DNA of 64,000 nucleotides from Arthrobacter pascens (GCF_030815585.1 NZ_JAUSWY010000001.1:434001-498000); one strand, 5' to 3'. Counted from the stretch's first letter, positions 23,941-33,832 are shown. Notes: generated by a model not told the origin, from the letters alone. Numbers and translations are program-made.

Positions 23941-25809
23941 TCAGACCAGGGAGTCCTTCCAGGCGCCATGGAGGTCAGCGAACCGTCCGCCGCCGCCGAT
24001 CAGCTCCGCGGGAGTGCCATCCTCCACCACACGGCCGTCGTGCACCACCAGCACACGGTCGGCCGTTTCCACCGTGGAGAGGCGGTGCGCGATGATGAGC
24101 GCCGTGCGGCCCCCGCCAGCGGAAGCTGTGGGTGTCCCGCTGGCAGCACCGCCGGCGTCGGATGTTGCTTCCAGAAGGTGCGCCAGGCCGGCCTGGACCA
24201 GCCGCTCGGAGGGGATGTCCAGCGACGACGTGGCCTCGTCCAGGATCAGCACGGCGGGGCGGGCCAGGAACGCCCGGGCAAAGCTGATGAGCTGGCGCTG
24301 CCCCGAGGATACGCGGCCGCCGCGCTTGTTGACGTCGGTGTCGTAGCCTTCGGGGAGCTCGGTGATGAACTCGTGGGCGCCCACGGCACGGGCAGCCTCC
24401 TCGATCTCCGCGCGGGAGGCGTCGGGCCTGCCCAGGGCGATGTTGTCCGCCACGGACCCGCTGAACAGGAATGCCTCCTGCGTAACCATCACGATGTTCC
24501 GGCGCAGATCCGTTGTGCTGAGATTGCGCAGGTCCACCCCGTCCAAGGTCAGGGAGCCGGAGGAGACGTCGTAGAACCGGGCGATCAGCTTGGCCAGCGT
24601 GGACTTGCCGGCGCCGGTCTGGCCCACCAGCGCGACGGTCTGGCCGGCGGGGATATGCAGGTCCAGGTTCGGAATGATCACCGGCCCGTCCCCGTAGCGG
24701 AATTCCACGCCCGTGAAGTCGATGGTGCCCTTGGCATCCCGGAGTGCCACGGCGTTCTTGGGCGGACGCACCGTGGGGATCTCCTCGAGCAGGCCGGACA
24801 CCTTTTCCAGGGCTGCCTGCGCGCTCTGGAAGGAGTTGTAGAACATGGCCATCTGGTCTACGGGCTGGAAGAAGCGCTTGGTGGAGAGGATCAGTGCCAG
24901 CAGGACACCGACGGCCAGCTCGCCGCTGAGGACCCGGAAGCCGCCGAACAGGAGCACCACCGCCACGCAGACGTTGCCGATCAGCACCAGGCCGGGCTGG
25001 AAGATGCCGTTGAGGTTGATGGAGCGCACGGTCACCAGGCGGTAATCCTCGGACAGTTGCCCGTACCGCTCCGCATTCTCGCGTTCCTTGCGGAAGGCCT
25101 TCACAGCCCGGATGCCGGTCATGGTTTCCACGAAGTGCACGATCAGCCGGGCGGACACCACGCGCGACTGGCGGAAGGCAATCTGGGAGTGTTTCTGGTA
25201 CCACCGGGCAAGGAAGAACATCGGCAAGCCGGCAGCCAGTACGATCAGGCCGCTCCGCCAGTCCAGGGCAAACACAGTGACCGCTGTGAAGATCATGAAC
25301 AGCATGCCCGAAGCCAGTGAGCTGACACCCGAATCGAGGAGTTCGCGCAGCGCCTCAAGGTCCGAGGTCTGCCGGGCGATGATCCGGCCTGAGGTGTACT
25401 TTTCGTGGAACTCCAGGCTCAGGCGCTGGGTGTGCCGGAAGACCCTGACCCGCAGGTCCAGGAGCATGGCCTGGCTGAGCCTCGCGGTGGAGGTGACGTA
25501 GAGGGCGGTGAGTCCCGCCGTCGCCACGGCCGCAGCCAGGTACGCGACGCCGGTGAGGACCAGCGGCAGGTTGTCTCCTGCCTGCAGGGCCGGGAGCGCG
25601 TGGTCGATGCCGAAGGCGATCAGCGCCGGCCCGGCGACCCGGGCAGCCTGCGAGAGGACCACGGTTGCGATGGTGAGCCAGAACCTGAGCCGTACGGGTC
25701 GGATCAGGGAGCCCAGCAGGGCGAGCGACCGCCGTCGTACGGTTTTGCTGTCGCTCTTGCTGAGGTGGGCGTTGTCCTCGTTGGCCGTGCCGAAAGTTGC
25801 GGTGCTCAT
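23941..25809 (-). CDS. ABC exporter half-transporter, canonical ATP site
   Basis: A 622-residue membrane domain-ATPase fusion (six-helix type IV exporter fold followed by an NBD). NBD motifs: Walker [10 protein letters not shown], signature changed to VSSGQRQL (instead of LSGGQ), Walker [13 protein letters not shown] with the catalytic Glu, and switch IIAHRLSTV. The ATG overlaps the stop of the upstream half-transporter (ATGA, 25806-25809), so the two are coupled and should form a heterodimer. Substrate unknown; relatives export drugs, lipids or peptides. Proximity to the secreted-peptide locus is noted, but the peptide has its own Sec signal. Confidence 0.93.
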   Translation of the reverse strand: MSTATFGTANEDNAHLSKSDSKTVRRRSLALLGSLIRPVRLRFWLTIATVVLSQAARVAGPALIAFGIDHALPALQAGDNLPLVLTGVAYLAAAVATAGLTALYVTSTARLSQAMLLDLRVRVFRHTQRLSLEFHEKYTSGRIIARQTSDLEALRELLDSGVSSLASGMLFMIFTAVTVFALDWRSGLIVLAAGLPMFFLARWYQKHSQIAFRQSRVVSARLIVHFVETMTGIRAVKAFRKERENAERYGQLSEDYRLVTVRSINLNGIFQPGLVLIGNVCVAVVLLFGGFRVLSGELAVGVLLALILSTKRFFQPVDQMAMFYNSFQSAQAALEKVSGLLEEIPTVRPPKNAVALRDAKGTIDFTGVEFRYGDGPVIIPNLDLHIPAGQTVALVGQTGAGKSTLAKLIARFYDVSSGSLTLDGVDLRNLSTTDLRRNIVMVTQEAFLFSGSVADNIALGRPDASRAEIEEAARAVGAHEFITELPEGYDTDVNKRGGRVSSGQRQLISFARAFLARPAVLILDEATSSLDIPSERLVQAGLAHLLEATSDAGGAASGTPTASAGGGRTALIIAHRLSTVETADRVLVVHDGRVVEDGTPAELIGGGGRFADLHGAWKDSLV

Positions 25810-27620
25810 CGGTTGACTTCCTCTGAATCTGCCTCTTGCTCAAGCTCTGACAGTTCCGAGTCCAGGTCCCGGGGTTCCTGGCCTAGGCTCGCAATCACGT
25901 AGCGGTAATGGGGGTTCCCGGCCAGCAGCTCGGTGTGCGTTCCGACGGCGGCGATCCGGCCTTCTTCGAGGAGCGCCACGCGGTCGGCAAGCGCGACGGT
26001 TGACGGGCGGTGCGCCACGATCAACGTGGTGGTGTCCCGCAGGACTTCGCGGAGCCGGGCCTCCACCAGTTCCTCGGTATGGACATCCAGGGCGGAGAGC
26101 GGGTCATCCAGCACCAGGACCCGCGGCCTGGCCGCAATGGCGCGGGCCAGGGCGATCCGCTGGCGCTGCCCGCCGGACAGGCTCAGTCCTTCCTCGCCGA
26201 TCAGGGTGTCCACGCCTTCGGGCAGGGAATACGCGAAGTGTGCCTGGGCGACGTCCAGCGCCTCTTCCAGCGCTTCCTCGGTGCGTTCCTCCGCGCCCAG
26301 CAGCACGTTGTCCCGGACGGAGTTGGAGAACAGTGTGGTGTCCTCGAAGGCGACGCCCACCACCCGGCGGAGCTCCTCGACGTCGAAGTCGCGCAGGTCC
26401 ACGCCGTCGACGGTGATGGAGCCGTCCGTCACTTCATAGAGCCGGGGGACCAGCTGGATCAGGGCGCTCTTGCCGCTTCCGGTGATGCCCACCAGCGCCA
26501 TGGTTTCGCCGGGCCGGATATCCAGGTTGATGTCCTTGAGGATTGGCTTGTCCGGGGCGTCCTCAAAAGCGAACGTGGCGCTGTTGAAGCTCAGGGCACC
26601 GCTGAGCTGCGTGGGCTTCCGGGGCTCAGGCGGGCTGGTGATGGTGTTCACCGAATCCATCACCTCGAAATGCCGGTCGATCGCTGTCTTGGCGGTGAGC
26701 GCCATGGCCAGCAGCATGCCGGAGAACTCCACGGGGGCCGCTACCACTGCAGCGGTGGCGAAGAAGGCCACCAGGGAGCCGATGCTCAGCTGCCCGCTCG
26801 CAGCCAGCATCACGCCCACCACCAGCCCCGAGCCAAGCGCCAGTTCCGGCAGGAGCGTGACCACCATGCTGAACGTGGCCTGGTGCCGGGCTTTGGAGAT
26901 CTCGGTCTGGCGGAGTTCCTCGGCCTGCCCATTGAAGTTCTCGAGTGCCTCGCGGCTGCGGCCGAAGGCCTTGAGCACGCGGATGCCGTGGACTGATTCC
27001 TCCACGGTGGTGGCAAGGTCGCCGGCTTGGTCCTGGCTGAGCCGCGCCACCTTGCTGAAGCGGGTACGGAACCGGAAGCTGTAGGCCATGATGGGCACAG
27101 CGGCCGCGAGGAAGATCAGGGCGAGCTGCCAGCTCATGGCGAACATGACGGCAATGCCGATGATCACGGTCAGGGTGGTGACCACCAGCATGATGGCGCC
27201 GAAGGCCATCCACCGGCGCAGGAAGTTCAGGTCCGTCATGGCGCGGGAGAGCAGCTGCCCTGAACCCCAACGGTCGTGGAACGAGACTGTCAGGTCCTGC
27301 AGGTGGCCGTAGAGGGAAACCCGCATCCGGGTCTCCACTGTGGTTGCCGGGTTGATGACGAACTGGCGCCGGAGTGCGACGAGTCCGGCCTCGGCAATGC
27401 CGAGGACCAGGATCACGACGGCGGCAATCCAGACGGCGTCCGTCGCACCGCCGGGCTGGAGCGAGTCGTTGATCAGCACCCGGAGCACCTGGGGGATGGT
27501 GAGTGCCACGATGCTGGCCAGGAGTGCGCAGAGGAGTCCCATAACAAGCCGGGGGATGATCGGCCTGACGTGGGGATAGAGACGGCTGATTGATGTGAAG
27601 AATGGAGTCTGCTTGGCCAT
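25806..27620 (-). CDS. ABC exporter half-transporter, degenerate ATP site
   Basis: A 604-residue partner of the preceding gene: N-terminal six-helix domain, then an NBD with Walker [10 protein letters not shown], signature [10 protein letters not shown] (intact), Walker [13 protein letters not shown] in which the catalytic Glu is replaced by Asp, and IVAHRPSTV. The Asp here combined with VSSGQ in the partner means one of the two composite ATP sites is degenerate, as in the LmrCD/BmrCD/TM287-288 class; the switch His is retained. First gene of a two-gene operon. The ATG at 27618-27620 follows an intergenic region bearing an inverted repeat that may be an operator. Confidence 0.93.
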   Translation of the reverse strand: MAKQTPFFTSISRLYPHVRPIIPRLVMGLLCALLASIVALTIPQVLRVLINDSLQPGGATDAVWIAAVVILVLGIAEAGLVALRRQFVINPATTVETRMRVSLYGHLQDLTVSFHDRWGSGQLLSRAMTDLNFLRRWMAFGAIMLVVTTLTVIIGIAVMFAMSWQLALIFLAAAVPIMAYSFRFRTRFSKVARLSQDQAGDLATTVEESVHGIRVLKAFGRSREALENFNGQAEELRQTEISKARHQATFSMVVTLLPELALGSGLVVGVMLAASGQLSIGSLVAFFATAAVVAAPVEFSGMLLAMALTAKTAIDRHFEVMDSVNTITSPPEPRKPTQLSGALSFNSATFAFEDAPDKPILKDINLDIRPGETMALVGITGSGKSALIQLVPRLYEVTDGSITVDGVDLRDFDVEELRRVVGVAFEDTTLFSNSVRDNVLLGAEERTEEALEEALDVAQAHFAYSLPEGVDTLIGEEGLSLSGGQRQRIALARAIAARPRVLVLDDPLSALDVHTEELVEARLREVLRDTTTLIVAHRPSTVALADRVALLEEGRIAAVGTHTELLAGNPHYRYVIASLGQEPRDLDSELSELEQEADSEEVNR

Positions 27621-27770
27621 GCCCGCTTCTCAAGCTCGTAAAACGAATGTAGTTTCCCGTAGCAACTACTACCTTATGCCATGGGGTGACACGATTCACA
27701 TCACTTGCGGGCGGGCAGGAAGGCTTCGCCAGTTATTGCGATGCGCAATGGTTCGCAGGCACTGCGGGTG
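27621..27770. promoter_or_regulatory. Exporter promoter region with GTAGTT/AACTAC inverted repeat
   Basis: GTAGTT (27649-27654) and AACTAC (27664-27669) form a 6/6 inverted repeat with a 9-base spacer, 29 bases upstream of the exporter ATG. The spacing and sequence resemble MarR/PadR-type operators, which often control multidrug exporters. No such regulator is encoded nearby. Confidence 0.5.
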
Positions 27771-28718
27771 TTAGTCCCGGGACGTCAGTGTCAGCAGCAC
27801 GGCCTCAGGTCTGCACGCGATGCGGACCGGGGCAAAGCGCGAGGTGCCGATGCCGCCTGAGACGTTCACCGGCGTCGTACGTCCGTTGCTTTGCCAGTCG
27901 TTCAGGCCTTTTGCCCGCCAGGTGGGGATATCGCAGTTGGCCACGACTGCGCCGTAGCCCGGAATGCACAGCTGCCCGCCGTGGGTGTGGCCTGCCAGCA
28001 GCAGATCAGCACCGTCCTCCGTGAAGTGGTCCAGCACGCGCTGGTAGGGGGCGTGGATGACGGCCACCCGCAGGTGCGGGTTCTCGTCCTGGTTCCGGGT
28101 GCCGTGCGGCCAGCCCGCATACCTTTCACGGTTCAGGTGGGGATCGTCCACACCGGAGAAGTCAAAACGCATCCCCTTCAGGACCACTGACTGGTGCCGG
28201 TTGGTCAGGTCCACCCAGCCGCCCATGCCGAACCCTGCCCGCAGCCGCGGCCAGTCCAGTTCGATGTTTTCGGGCCTGGTTTTGGAAGGTCCCCGGAGGT
28301 AGGAGGCGGGGTTCTTGAGGCTTGGGGCGTAGTAGTCGTTGGACCCGGGAACAAAAACGCCGGGGAATTCCAGCAGGGGGCGCAGGGCTTTGAGGAGGGG
28401 ATCAACGGCCTTGACGTGGCTCAGGTTGTCGCCGGTGTCGACGACCAGGTCCGGCTCCAGCGATGCCAGGGACTCAAGCCATTGCGCCTTGGTCTCCTGG
28501 CCGGGGACGAAGTGGATGTCACTCAGGTGCAGGATCCTGAACGGCTCCTGACCTGCGGGCAGGATGGGCAGGCTTTCCTCGCGCAGGACAAACTGGTTCT
28601 TCTCCCACAGTCCGTACCCGACGGCGGCGAGCCCGGCGGCGGTTCCGGCGGCGGCGGTGACGGCAAAGCCGCGTCCGATACTCCGGACGCGGCTCGCCAA
28701 GGCGGGGCTGACTCCCAT
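27771..28718 (-). CDS. Metallophosphoesterase with N-terminal membrane anchor
   Basis: A 315-residue protein. An N-terminal hydrophobic, Ala/Gly-rich segment (residues ~17-36) suggests a membrane anchor. The calcineurin-like core has all five motif blocks: LHLSDIHFV (D, H), VVDTGDNLS (D), PGSNDYYAP (N-D), AVIHAPYQ (H) and LAGHTHGGQL (H..H). It is probably a two-metal phosphodiesterase acting on an envelope substrate; the exact substrate is unknown. It starts 6 bases after the PBP stop, in the same orientation. A ponA2 - metallophosphoesterase pair is also (from memory) conserved in mycobacteria, which supports a cell-wall role. Confidence 0.92.
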   Translation of the reverse strand: MGVSPALASRVRSIGRGFAVTAAAGTAAGLAAVGYGLWEKNQFVLREESLPILPAGQEPFRILHLSDIHFVPGQETKAQWLESLASLEPDLVVDTGDNLSHVKAVDPLLKALRPLLEFPGVFVPGSNDYYAPSLKNPASYLRGPSKTRPENIELDWPRLRAGFGMGGWVDLTNRHQSVVLKGMRFDFSGVDDPHLNRERYAGWPHGTRNQDENPHLRVAVIHAPYQRVLDHFTEDGADLLLAGHTHGGQLCIPGYGAVVANCDIPTWRAKGLNDWQSNGRTTPVNVSGGIGTSRFAPVRIACRPEAVLLTLTSRD

Positions 28719-28724
28719 GGGCGG

Positions 28725-31004
28725 CTAGCCGTTGCCCTTGTTGCCGTTGTCGTTTTTGCTTGGCTCCGGTGACGGCGGTGTTGACGGCGGGGAAGAAGGC
28801 GCGGGTGACGGCGAAGCGGGCTTGGGCGGGGTCCCGCCCCTCATGTTGCTGGGCGGCGCAATGAACGGGTTAGTGCCGTAAGCCGGTGCCATCTGGAGCA
28901 TGTACTTGGAGAACATGGGGCCGGCGATCATGTAACCGTCGATCGCGTCGTACTTCTTGCCGTTGATGGTCAGGTTACGACCCGGGCGTTTCTGGTCGCC
29001 CAGCGGGTCACCGAACCACGCGGCGGTTGCGAGGCCGGTGGTGTAGCCAACCACCCAGGTCGAGCCGTTGGTGTCGTTGGTGCCGGTCTTTGCTGCCACC
29101 GGGAAGTTGGTTTTCGTGGACAGTCGCGGTTGGATCAGCGAGCCGGAGCCGCCGTTCAGCACTTCCCCCATGGCGTAGGCAACGCCGCGGGCCACCTCGG
29201 GTTTGACGGCGTCCTTGCAGTTGGAGGACTGGGCGGGAAGCTGGGCGCCGGTCTGGTCCGTCACTGAGGTGATGGCGATGGGCTCGCAGTACTTGCCGTC
29301 GTTGGCGAATGTGGCAAACGCAGCAGCCATGGTCAGCGGGGCCGTCTGGGTGGAACCGATCAGGTTTGCCAAAGTGGTCATTTTGACCTGCGGGTTCGGA
29401 TTTCCTTCCGCGTCCGGCAGACCGCCATGGATACCCACGGCATCCACGATCTTCTGGATGCCGCAGAGGTCAACCTGCGCCGCCGAGGCGAAGGTGGCCG
29501 TGTTGATGGAGTTCATCAGGCCGTACAGGACGGTCATGTTCCGGTAATAGCCCTCGTCCGAGTTCTGCAGGTCGAAGCTGCCGGGGATCCTGGCGTCATA
29601 CCAGCCGACGGTGGGATTCGGGCACGTGTTTTTCCAGGGGAAGTTCTGCGGATACTTGCGGACGGACGCGTTGATGTTCGTGTCCATGGACTTGCCCTCG
29701 TTCAGCCACTCGGCGAACGTAAACGGTTTCATGGTGGAGCCCGGCTGGAAGCCGCCCATGCCATTGAGGTCGTTGCCGTTCTTGTCCAGCTTGTCCACGT
29801 TGAAGTTCACCTGCGAATCAAACCTGCCGTCCGCTGGCAGGAACGAGGTGTTCTGCGCCATGTTGGTGATCTTGCCGGTGTTCGGCTGCACCGAGACGAT
29901 GGCCGAGCCCCACTTGTCCGGGTTGGCTCCGGCCGCGGCGTCGGATTCGGCCTGCGCAACGGCCTGGGCCTTGGGATCCAGCGTGGTGGTGATGGTGAGG
30001 CCGCCGCGGAACACGTTGTTGGTGCGTTCCTGTGCATCCGCACCGTAGGCCGGGTTGTTCAGCAGCAGGTGCAGCACATAGTCACAGAAGTACGGTGCTG
30101 TGGCCGCGTAGGCGCAGCCCTGCTGGGCGGGAGTGACCTTGGGCTCCACTGGGGTGGCCACGGCGGCGTCGTGGTCGGCCTGGGTGATCTTGCCCTGGTC
30201 CAGCATCAGGCCCAGCACCAGGTCACGGCGGGCTTTGGCGTTGTCCGGATTGGTGATGGGGTCAAACGCGGAGGGGCTGTTGACCAGGCCGGCAAGGAGG
30301 GCCGCCTGCGGGAGGGTGAGGTCCTTGGCCGTGGTGCTGAAGAAAAGTTTGGAGGCGGCTTCGATGCCGTAGGCGTCACGGTTGAAGAAGACGATGTTGA
30401 GGTATCCCTCAAGGATCTGCTCCTTGCTGAACTTCTTCTCCAGGGCGATGGCCAGCTTCATTTCGCGGAGCTTGTCACCCACGCCCTTGTTAACGCCGTT
30501 GAGCTTGATGTCCGCTTCATTGCCCTCGGCGGCGAGGTTGGCGTTGAGGACGTTGTTGACATACTGCTGGGTGATGGTGGAGGCACCCTGCTTGTTGCCG
30601 CGGGCCGTGCTGACCACGGCGCGGAGGATACCCGTGGTGTCCACGCCGCCGTGGTCGTAGAAGCGGCTGTCTTCAACGGCGATCACTGCCTGCTGCATAA
30701 ACGGGGAGATCTGGTCGAGGGCAACCTTGGTGCGGTTTTCCTCGTACAGGTTGGCGATCAGGCTGCCGTCCGCGGCCAGGACCTTGGTGGACTGGCTGGG
30801 CGGGTCCACCTGCAGCTCCGCCGGGAGAGTGTCGAAGAACTCGATGGAACCGCTTGCTGCGCTGCCGGAAACGGCCGCGGCCGGAACCAGCAGGCCTGCC
30901 ACCAGGACACCACAAATCGCGCTCACACCAAGGAAGCCTAAAAGCTTTCCGAGGGTAGTGGCTGTGTCGAAAATGGGGTTCTTACGAGTCACCATGTTTT
31001 CCAC
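28725..31004 (-). CDS. Bifunctional class A penicillin-binding protein
   Basis: About 759 residues. Polymerises and cross-links peptidoglycan outside the membrane. Order: short cytoplasmic N-terminus, membrane segment (~residues 18-42), GT51 transglycosylase (VIAVEDSRFYDHGGVD with catalytic Glu, GASTITQQYVNN, KEQILEGYLN), then transpeptidase with PGSTMKPFT (SxxK), SINTATF (SxN) and AAKTGTND (KTG). It ends in a Pro/Ser-rich then Asn/Gly/Lys tail. Unlike mycobacterial PonA2 the tail shows no PASTA domain. GTG 31004 or ATG 30995 could be the start; neither has a strong ribosome site. Coupled to the metallophosphoesterase downstream. Confidence 0.94.
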   Translation of the reverse strand: MENMVTRKNPIFDTATTLGKLLGFLGVSAICGVLVAGLLVPAAAVSGSAASGSIEFFDTLPAELQVDPPSQSTKVLAADGSLIANLYEENRTKVALDQISPFMQQAVIAVEDSRFYDHGGVDTTGILRAVVSTARGNKQGASTITQQYVNNVLNANLAAEGNEADIKLNGVNKGVGDKLREMKLAIALEKKFSKEQILEGYLNIVFFNRDAYGIEAASKLFFSTTAKDLTLPQAALLAGLVNSPSAFDPITNPDNAKARRDLVLGLMLDQGKITQADHDAAVATPVEPKVTPAQQGCAYAATAPYFCDYVLHLLLNNPAYGADAQERTNNVFRGGLTITTTLDPKAQAVAQAESDAAAGANPDKWGSAIVSVQPNTGKITNMAQNTSFLPADGRFDSQVNFNVDKLDKNGNDLNGMGGFQPGSTMKPFTFAEWLNEGKSMDTNINASVRKYPQNFPWKNTCPNPTVGWYDARIPGSFDLQNSDEGYYRNMTVLYGLMNSINTATFASAAQVDLCGIQKIVDAVGIHGGLPDAEGNPNPQVKMTTLANLIGSTQTAPLTMAAAFATFANDGKYCEPIAITSVTDQTGAQLPAQSSNCKDAVKPEVARGVAYAMGEVLNGGSGSLIQPRLSTKTNFPVAAKTGTNDTNGSTWVVGYTTGLATAAWFGDPLGDQKRPGRNLTINGKKYDAIDGYMIAGPMFSKYMLQMAPAYGTNPFIAPPSNMRGGTPPKPASPSPAPSSPPSTPPSPEPSKNDNGNKGNG

Positions 31005-31032
31005 TTTACCGGCAAGGACTAGTCTTTAGGTC

Positions 31033-31188
31033 ATGACCAAATGGGAGTACGCCACGATTCCGCTCATTATTCACGCCACGAAGCAGATCCTGGACCAGTG
31101 GGGAGAGGACGGCTGGGAGCTCGTCCAGGTAGTCACGGGTCCGGACGGAAACGGGCTTGTTGCCTATCTCAAGAGGGAGAAGCAGTAA
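31033..31188 (+). CDS. DUF4177 small protein
   Basis: A 51-residue protein starting MTKWEYATIPLI and containing DQWGEDGWELVQVV, the hallmark Trp-Glu pattern of DUF4177. Such proteins are small alpha/beta units of unknown function. It starts at ATG 31033, divergent from the PBP, and stops 2 bases before the ridA ATG, so the two are coupled. This small gene immediately before ridA appears (from memory) to be a recurrent actinobacterial arrangement. Confidence 0.85.
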   Translation: MTKWEYATIPLIIHATKQILDQWGEDGWELVQVVTGPDGNGLVAYLKREKQ

Positions 31189-31190
31189 CC

Positions 31191-31724
31191 ATGAGCACCC
31201 CCGCAGAGACCACGTCCGGCGCGGAAACCGCGCCTATTTCCGCCGTTGAACAGCGCCTGGCTGAACTGGGCTTGGCCCTTCCCGCGGTGGCCGCCCCGGT
31301 GGCTTCCTACGTGCCGGCAGTGATCTCCGGCAACCACGTTTACACCTCCGGACAGTTGCCCTTTATTAACGGCAAACTCGAAGCTACGGGCAAAGTCTCC
31401 ACCGGTACCGAGGGCTACGCTGACGAACCCACCGTGTCGCCCGAGGATGCCCACCGCTTCGCCGCCATTTGCGCCGTCAACGCCCTGGCGGCTGTCAAGA
31501 GCGTCATCGGCGACCTTGACCGCATCACCAGGATCGTCAAGGTGGTGGGATTCGTCTCGTCGGATCCGTCCTTCACCGGCCAGCCCGGCGTCATCAACGG
31601 AGCGTCCGAACTGCTGGGCCGTGTCCTGGGCGACGCGGGACATCACGCCCGCTCCGCCGTCGGCGTTACAGTGCTGCCGCTCGACTCTCCCGTAGAAGTC
31701 GAACTGATCGCCGAATTCAGCTAG
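31191..31724 (+). CDS. RidA-family enamine/imine deaminase
   Basis: A 177-residue protein of the YjgF/YER057c/UK114 family. RidA hydrolyses reactive enamine/imine intermediates released by PLP enzymes. It has YVPAVISGNHVYTSGQLPFINGKL (active-site strand), ICAVNALAAVKSVIGDLDRITRIVKVVGFV, and HHARSAVGVTVLPLDSPVEVELIAEF, where the Arg is the usual substrate-binding position. The N-terminus is about 40 residues longer than minimal RidA. Start ATG 31191. Cytoplasmic, probably trimeric as in the family. Confidence 0.93.
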   Translation: MSTPAETTSGAETAPISAVEQRLAELGLALPAVAAPVASYVPAVISGNHVYTSGQLPFINGKLEATGKVSTGTEGYADEPTVSPEDAHRFAAICAVNALAAVKSVIGDLDRITRIVKVVGFVSSDPSFTGQPGVINGASELLGRVLGDAGHHARSAVGVTVLPLDSPVEVELIAEFS

Positions 31725-31740
31725 GGACCGGTAACTTCTT

Positions 31741-32652
31741 TTGCCTCAGCTCGCCCGACGACTGTTTGCCCTTCCTCCCGATCTTGAAGGGGCAGCACAA
31801 AGCTGGCTCGAACACGGTGAGCGGACTCCGCGTGCCGCCCGCCTCGCCTCGTCGGTGGTCCTGCTCCGGGATTCCCCCACCGGTTTGGAGACCTGGCTGG
31901 GCTACCGTCCCGGCTCCTCACCGCTGGGGGTCCTCGCCTTCCCCGGAGGTTCTCTGGATGCGTCCGACGACGACGCCGTTGGCTGGCTGGGCCCCTCGCC
32001 CCAGTATTGGGCCGAGCAGATGGGAACGGATGACGTCGGGCTTGCGCGCCGCCATGTGGTCGGCGCCATCCGCGAACTCTTTGAGGAAACCGGGGTGCTC
32101 CTTGCGGGCCCTGACGTGTCCACCACGGTGGAGACCACCTACACCACCGAGTGGATGCGCGCCCGTGAGGCCGTGGCCAACCAGGAGAAGTCCTTCTCAG
32201 CGGTCCTGGCCAAGCGCGGTCTGTCATTGCGGACCGACCTCCTGAAATCCCTGGTCAACTGGCGCAGCCCGGACTTCGCACACCTGCGCTTCGATACCCG
32301 CTATTTTGCCGCTACGGTTCCCATGAACCAGCACCCCACCATCCTGGAGAGCAAAGGCGTATGGGGCCGCTGGGTGTGCGTTACCAAGGTCATTGCCGAG
32401 CGCGACACCACTGCCCTGGGTGATGAAGTGGGCCAGGAAAACACCGTGGGGCTTACGCTCGGCCAGCTCCTCGTGCCCGGCTCGGAGATCATGCTGGAGA
32501 AGATGGCATCGGCAAACGGCTGCATCGCCTACCTCAGTTACAAGCGCAAGGCCCACGTGTACCAGCCCAGCCTCGTGGAAGAGGACGGCAAGCTCATGCT
32601 CGAGGTTGAAGCCGCTAAAACCGTGGCGGGCGATCCGCAGCGGGAGCGTTAG
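31741..32652 (+). CDS. Nudix hydrolase, NUDT19-like with interrupted Nudix box
   Basis: A 303-residue protein. The Nudix box is split: AFPGGSLD is followed by an insertion of about 30 residues before GAIRELFEETGVLL (RE..EETG metal-binding helix). Such an insertion is typical of the NUDT19/RP2p-type proteins, some of which hydrolyse CoA esters. The N-terminal part RAARLASSVVLLRDSPTGLETWLGYRP is the first Nudix strand. The start is uncertain: TTG 31741 gives the length but has a poor ribosome site. It follows ridA by 16 bases and may be co-transcribed. Substrate not predictable. Confidence 0.82.
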   Translation: MPQLARRLFALPPDLEGAAQSWLEHGERTPRAARLASSVVLLRDSPTGLETWLGYRPGSSPLGVLAFPGGSLDASDDDAVGWLGPSPQYWAEQMGTDDVGLARRHVVGAIRELFEETGVLLAGPDVSTTVETTYTTEWMRAREAVANQEKSFSAVLAKRGLSLRTDLLKSLVNWRSPDFAHLRFDTRYFAATVPMNQHPTILESKGVWGRWVCVTKVIAERDTTALGDEVGQENTVGLTLGQLLVPGSEIMLEKMASANGCIAYLSYKRKAHVYQPSLVEEDGKLMLEVEAAKTVAGDPQRER

Positions 32653-32659
32653 AACCCGC

Positions 32660-33832
32660 TCACTCGCGGCCGCCGGCCTCCTGCATCGCTGCCCTGAAAC
32701 GGTCGCCCAACAGGTGGATCCGTTCGACAGGTTCATTGCTGAATACCAGGCGGAGGTGGCGGTCTGCGACTTCCCCGCCCCAGCCTGTCATCGCGGTCGC
32801 CGCAACGCCGTGTCGCAGCAGGACCCGGGAGAGGTCACCCGGCTGGACGCCGTGTTCTACGGTGTCCAGAATCTGGGACCAGCCGCCTGCTGCCGGGACC
32901 ATGGCGAATCCGTGCAGGGCAGCTGTGAGGGCATTGCGTCGCCGCTCCCATTCAGCAAGGCACTCGGCAAAGCTGTCATCGCCATCACGCAGGGCAGCAA
33001 TCAGCCCTGCCTGTGCAATACCGCCCGGGGTGATGCCGTTGTAGATATGGACGACGGCGAGATCGGATATGACCGCGGCCGGTGCCAGAATCCAACCGAT
33101 ACGCCAGCCGATCATGCGCTGCTCAATCGAAGCCGTGCCGATGATGATGGTGCGATCCCGCATTCCGGGGTAGGAAGCCGGGCTGAGGATTGGTTGACCG
33201 TCGTAGACGATTCCCTCCATTACCGACCAGTAGATCAGCCACAGGTCATGCTCGACGCAGAGGCGTGTGACGGCGGACCATTCTTCGTCGCTAAGCCGGT
33301 ATCCGGAGGGAAAAGACGGGTTCTGGACGAAGATTGCCCGCGTTCCCGGCGAGACGGCGGCCTCCAGCGCATCCAGGTCCATGCGCCACGCACCCACGGA
33401 GACCGTCATCGGCACGAGCCGCGGTACGCCCCCTGCCAGGCGCACACGATTGAGCATGCCTGCATACGTGGGGTCCGTGAGCACGATCTCATCTCCGGGA
33501 TCAGTAAGAGCCAGGAGGGCATCAAGCAGGCAGTCCCCATCGCTGGAGGTCAGGATGACTTCCGTCGCCGGGTCGTAACTAACGCCGGTCCGCCCGGCCA
33601 CATAGGCGGCGACTGCTTCCTTGGCAGCCAGCTGACCGGTGAACGGAAGATATGAATTAGCGGAATCCAGCCCTACTGCTGCACGCGTCGCCTCGATCGC
33701 CGCGGCCGGAGGGAGCAGATCCGTATCCAGATTCTCGAGCCGCAAGGTGTCCGGATCGTCTCCGGCTGCCGCAGCCACGGTGTCAATGCTGAATCCGGCT
33801 ACATGGTCCAGCCGGGTGGGCCTGGGCCTCAT
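32660..33832 (-). CDS. Aminotransferase-fold protein with degenerate PLP site
   Basis: A 390-residue protein with overall class I/II aminotransferase fold type I order: YLPFTGQLAAKEAVAAYVAGR, GDEIVLTDPTYAGMLN, IYNGITPGG and a C-terminal LRLVFSNEP carrying the carboxylate-type Arg. The expected cofactor residues are replaced. The NPxNPTG loop reads NPSFPSG (Asn to Phe). The isDEvY strand reads IYWSVME (PLP-N1 Asp to Trp, Tyr to Met). The SxSKxxxxxGWRxG motif reads TASIEQRMIGWRIG (Schiff-base Lys to Ile). The frame is clean over 1.17 kb, so this is not a damaged gene; it is probably a non-catalytic or repurposed homologue. It converges with the Nudix gene with 7 bases between the stops. Confidence 0.85.
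   Translation of the reverse strand: MRPRPTRLDHVAGFSIDTVAAAAGDDPDTLRLENLDTDLLPPAAAIEATRAAVGLDSANSYLPFTGQLAAKEAVAAYVAGRTGVSYDPATEVILTSSDGDCLLDALLALTDPGDEIVLTDPTYAGMLNRVRLAGGVPRLVPMTVSVGAWRMDLDALEAAVSPGTRAIFVQNPSFPSGYRLSDEEWSAVTRLCVEHDLWLIYWSVMEGIVYDGQPILSPASYPGMRDRTIIIGTASIEQRMIGWRIGWILAPAAVISDLAVVHIYNGITPGGIAQAGLIAALRDGDDSFAECLAEWERRRNALTAALHGFAMVPAAGGWSQILDTVEHGVQPGDLSRVLLRHGVAATAMTGWGGEVADRHLRLVFSNEPVERIHLLGDRFRAAMQEAGGRE

Noticed and set aside
29427..30941. 504-codon open frame on the plus strand opposite the PBP gene
   Set aside because: The minus strand encodes a complete class A PBP with all catalytic motifs; the plus frame is low-complexity Val/Gly/Asp-rich shadow.
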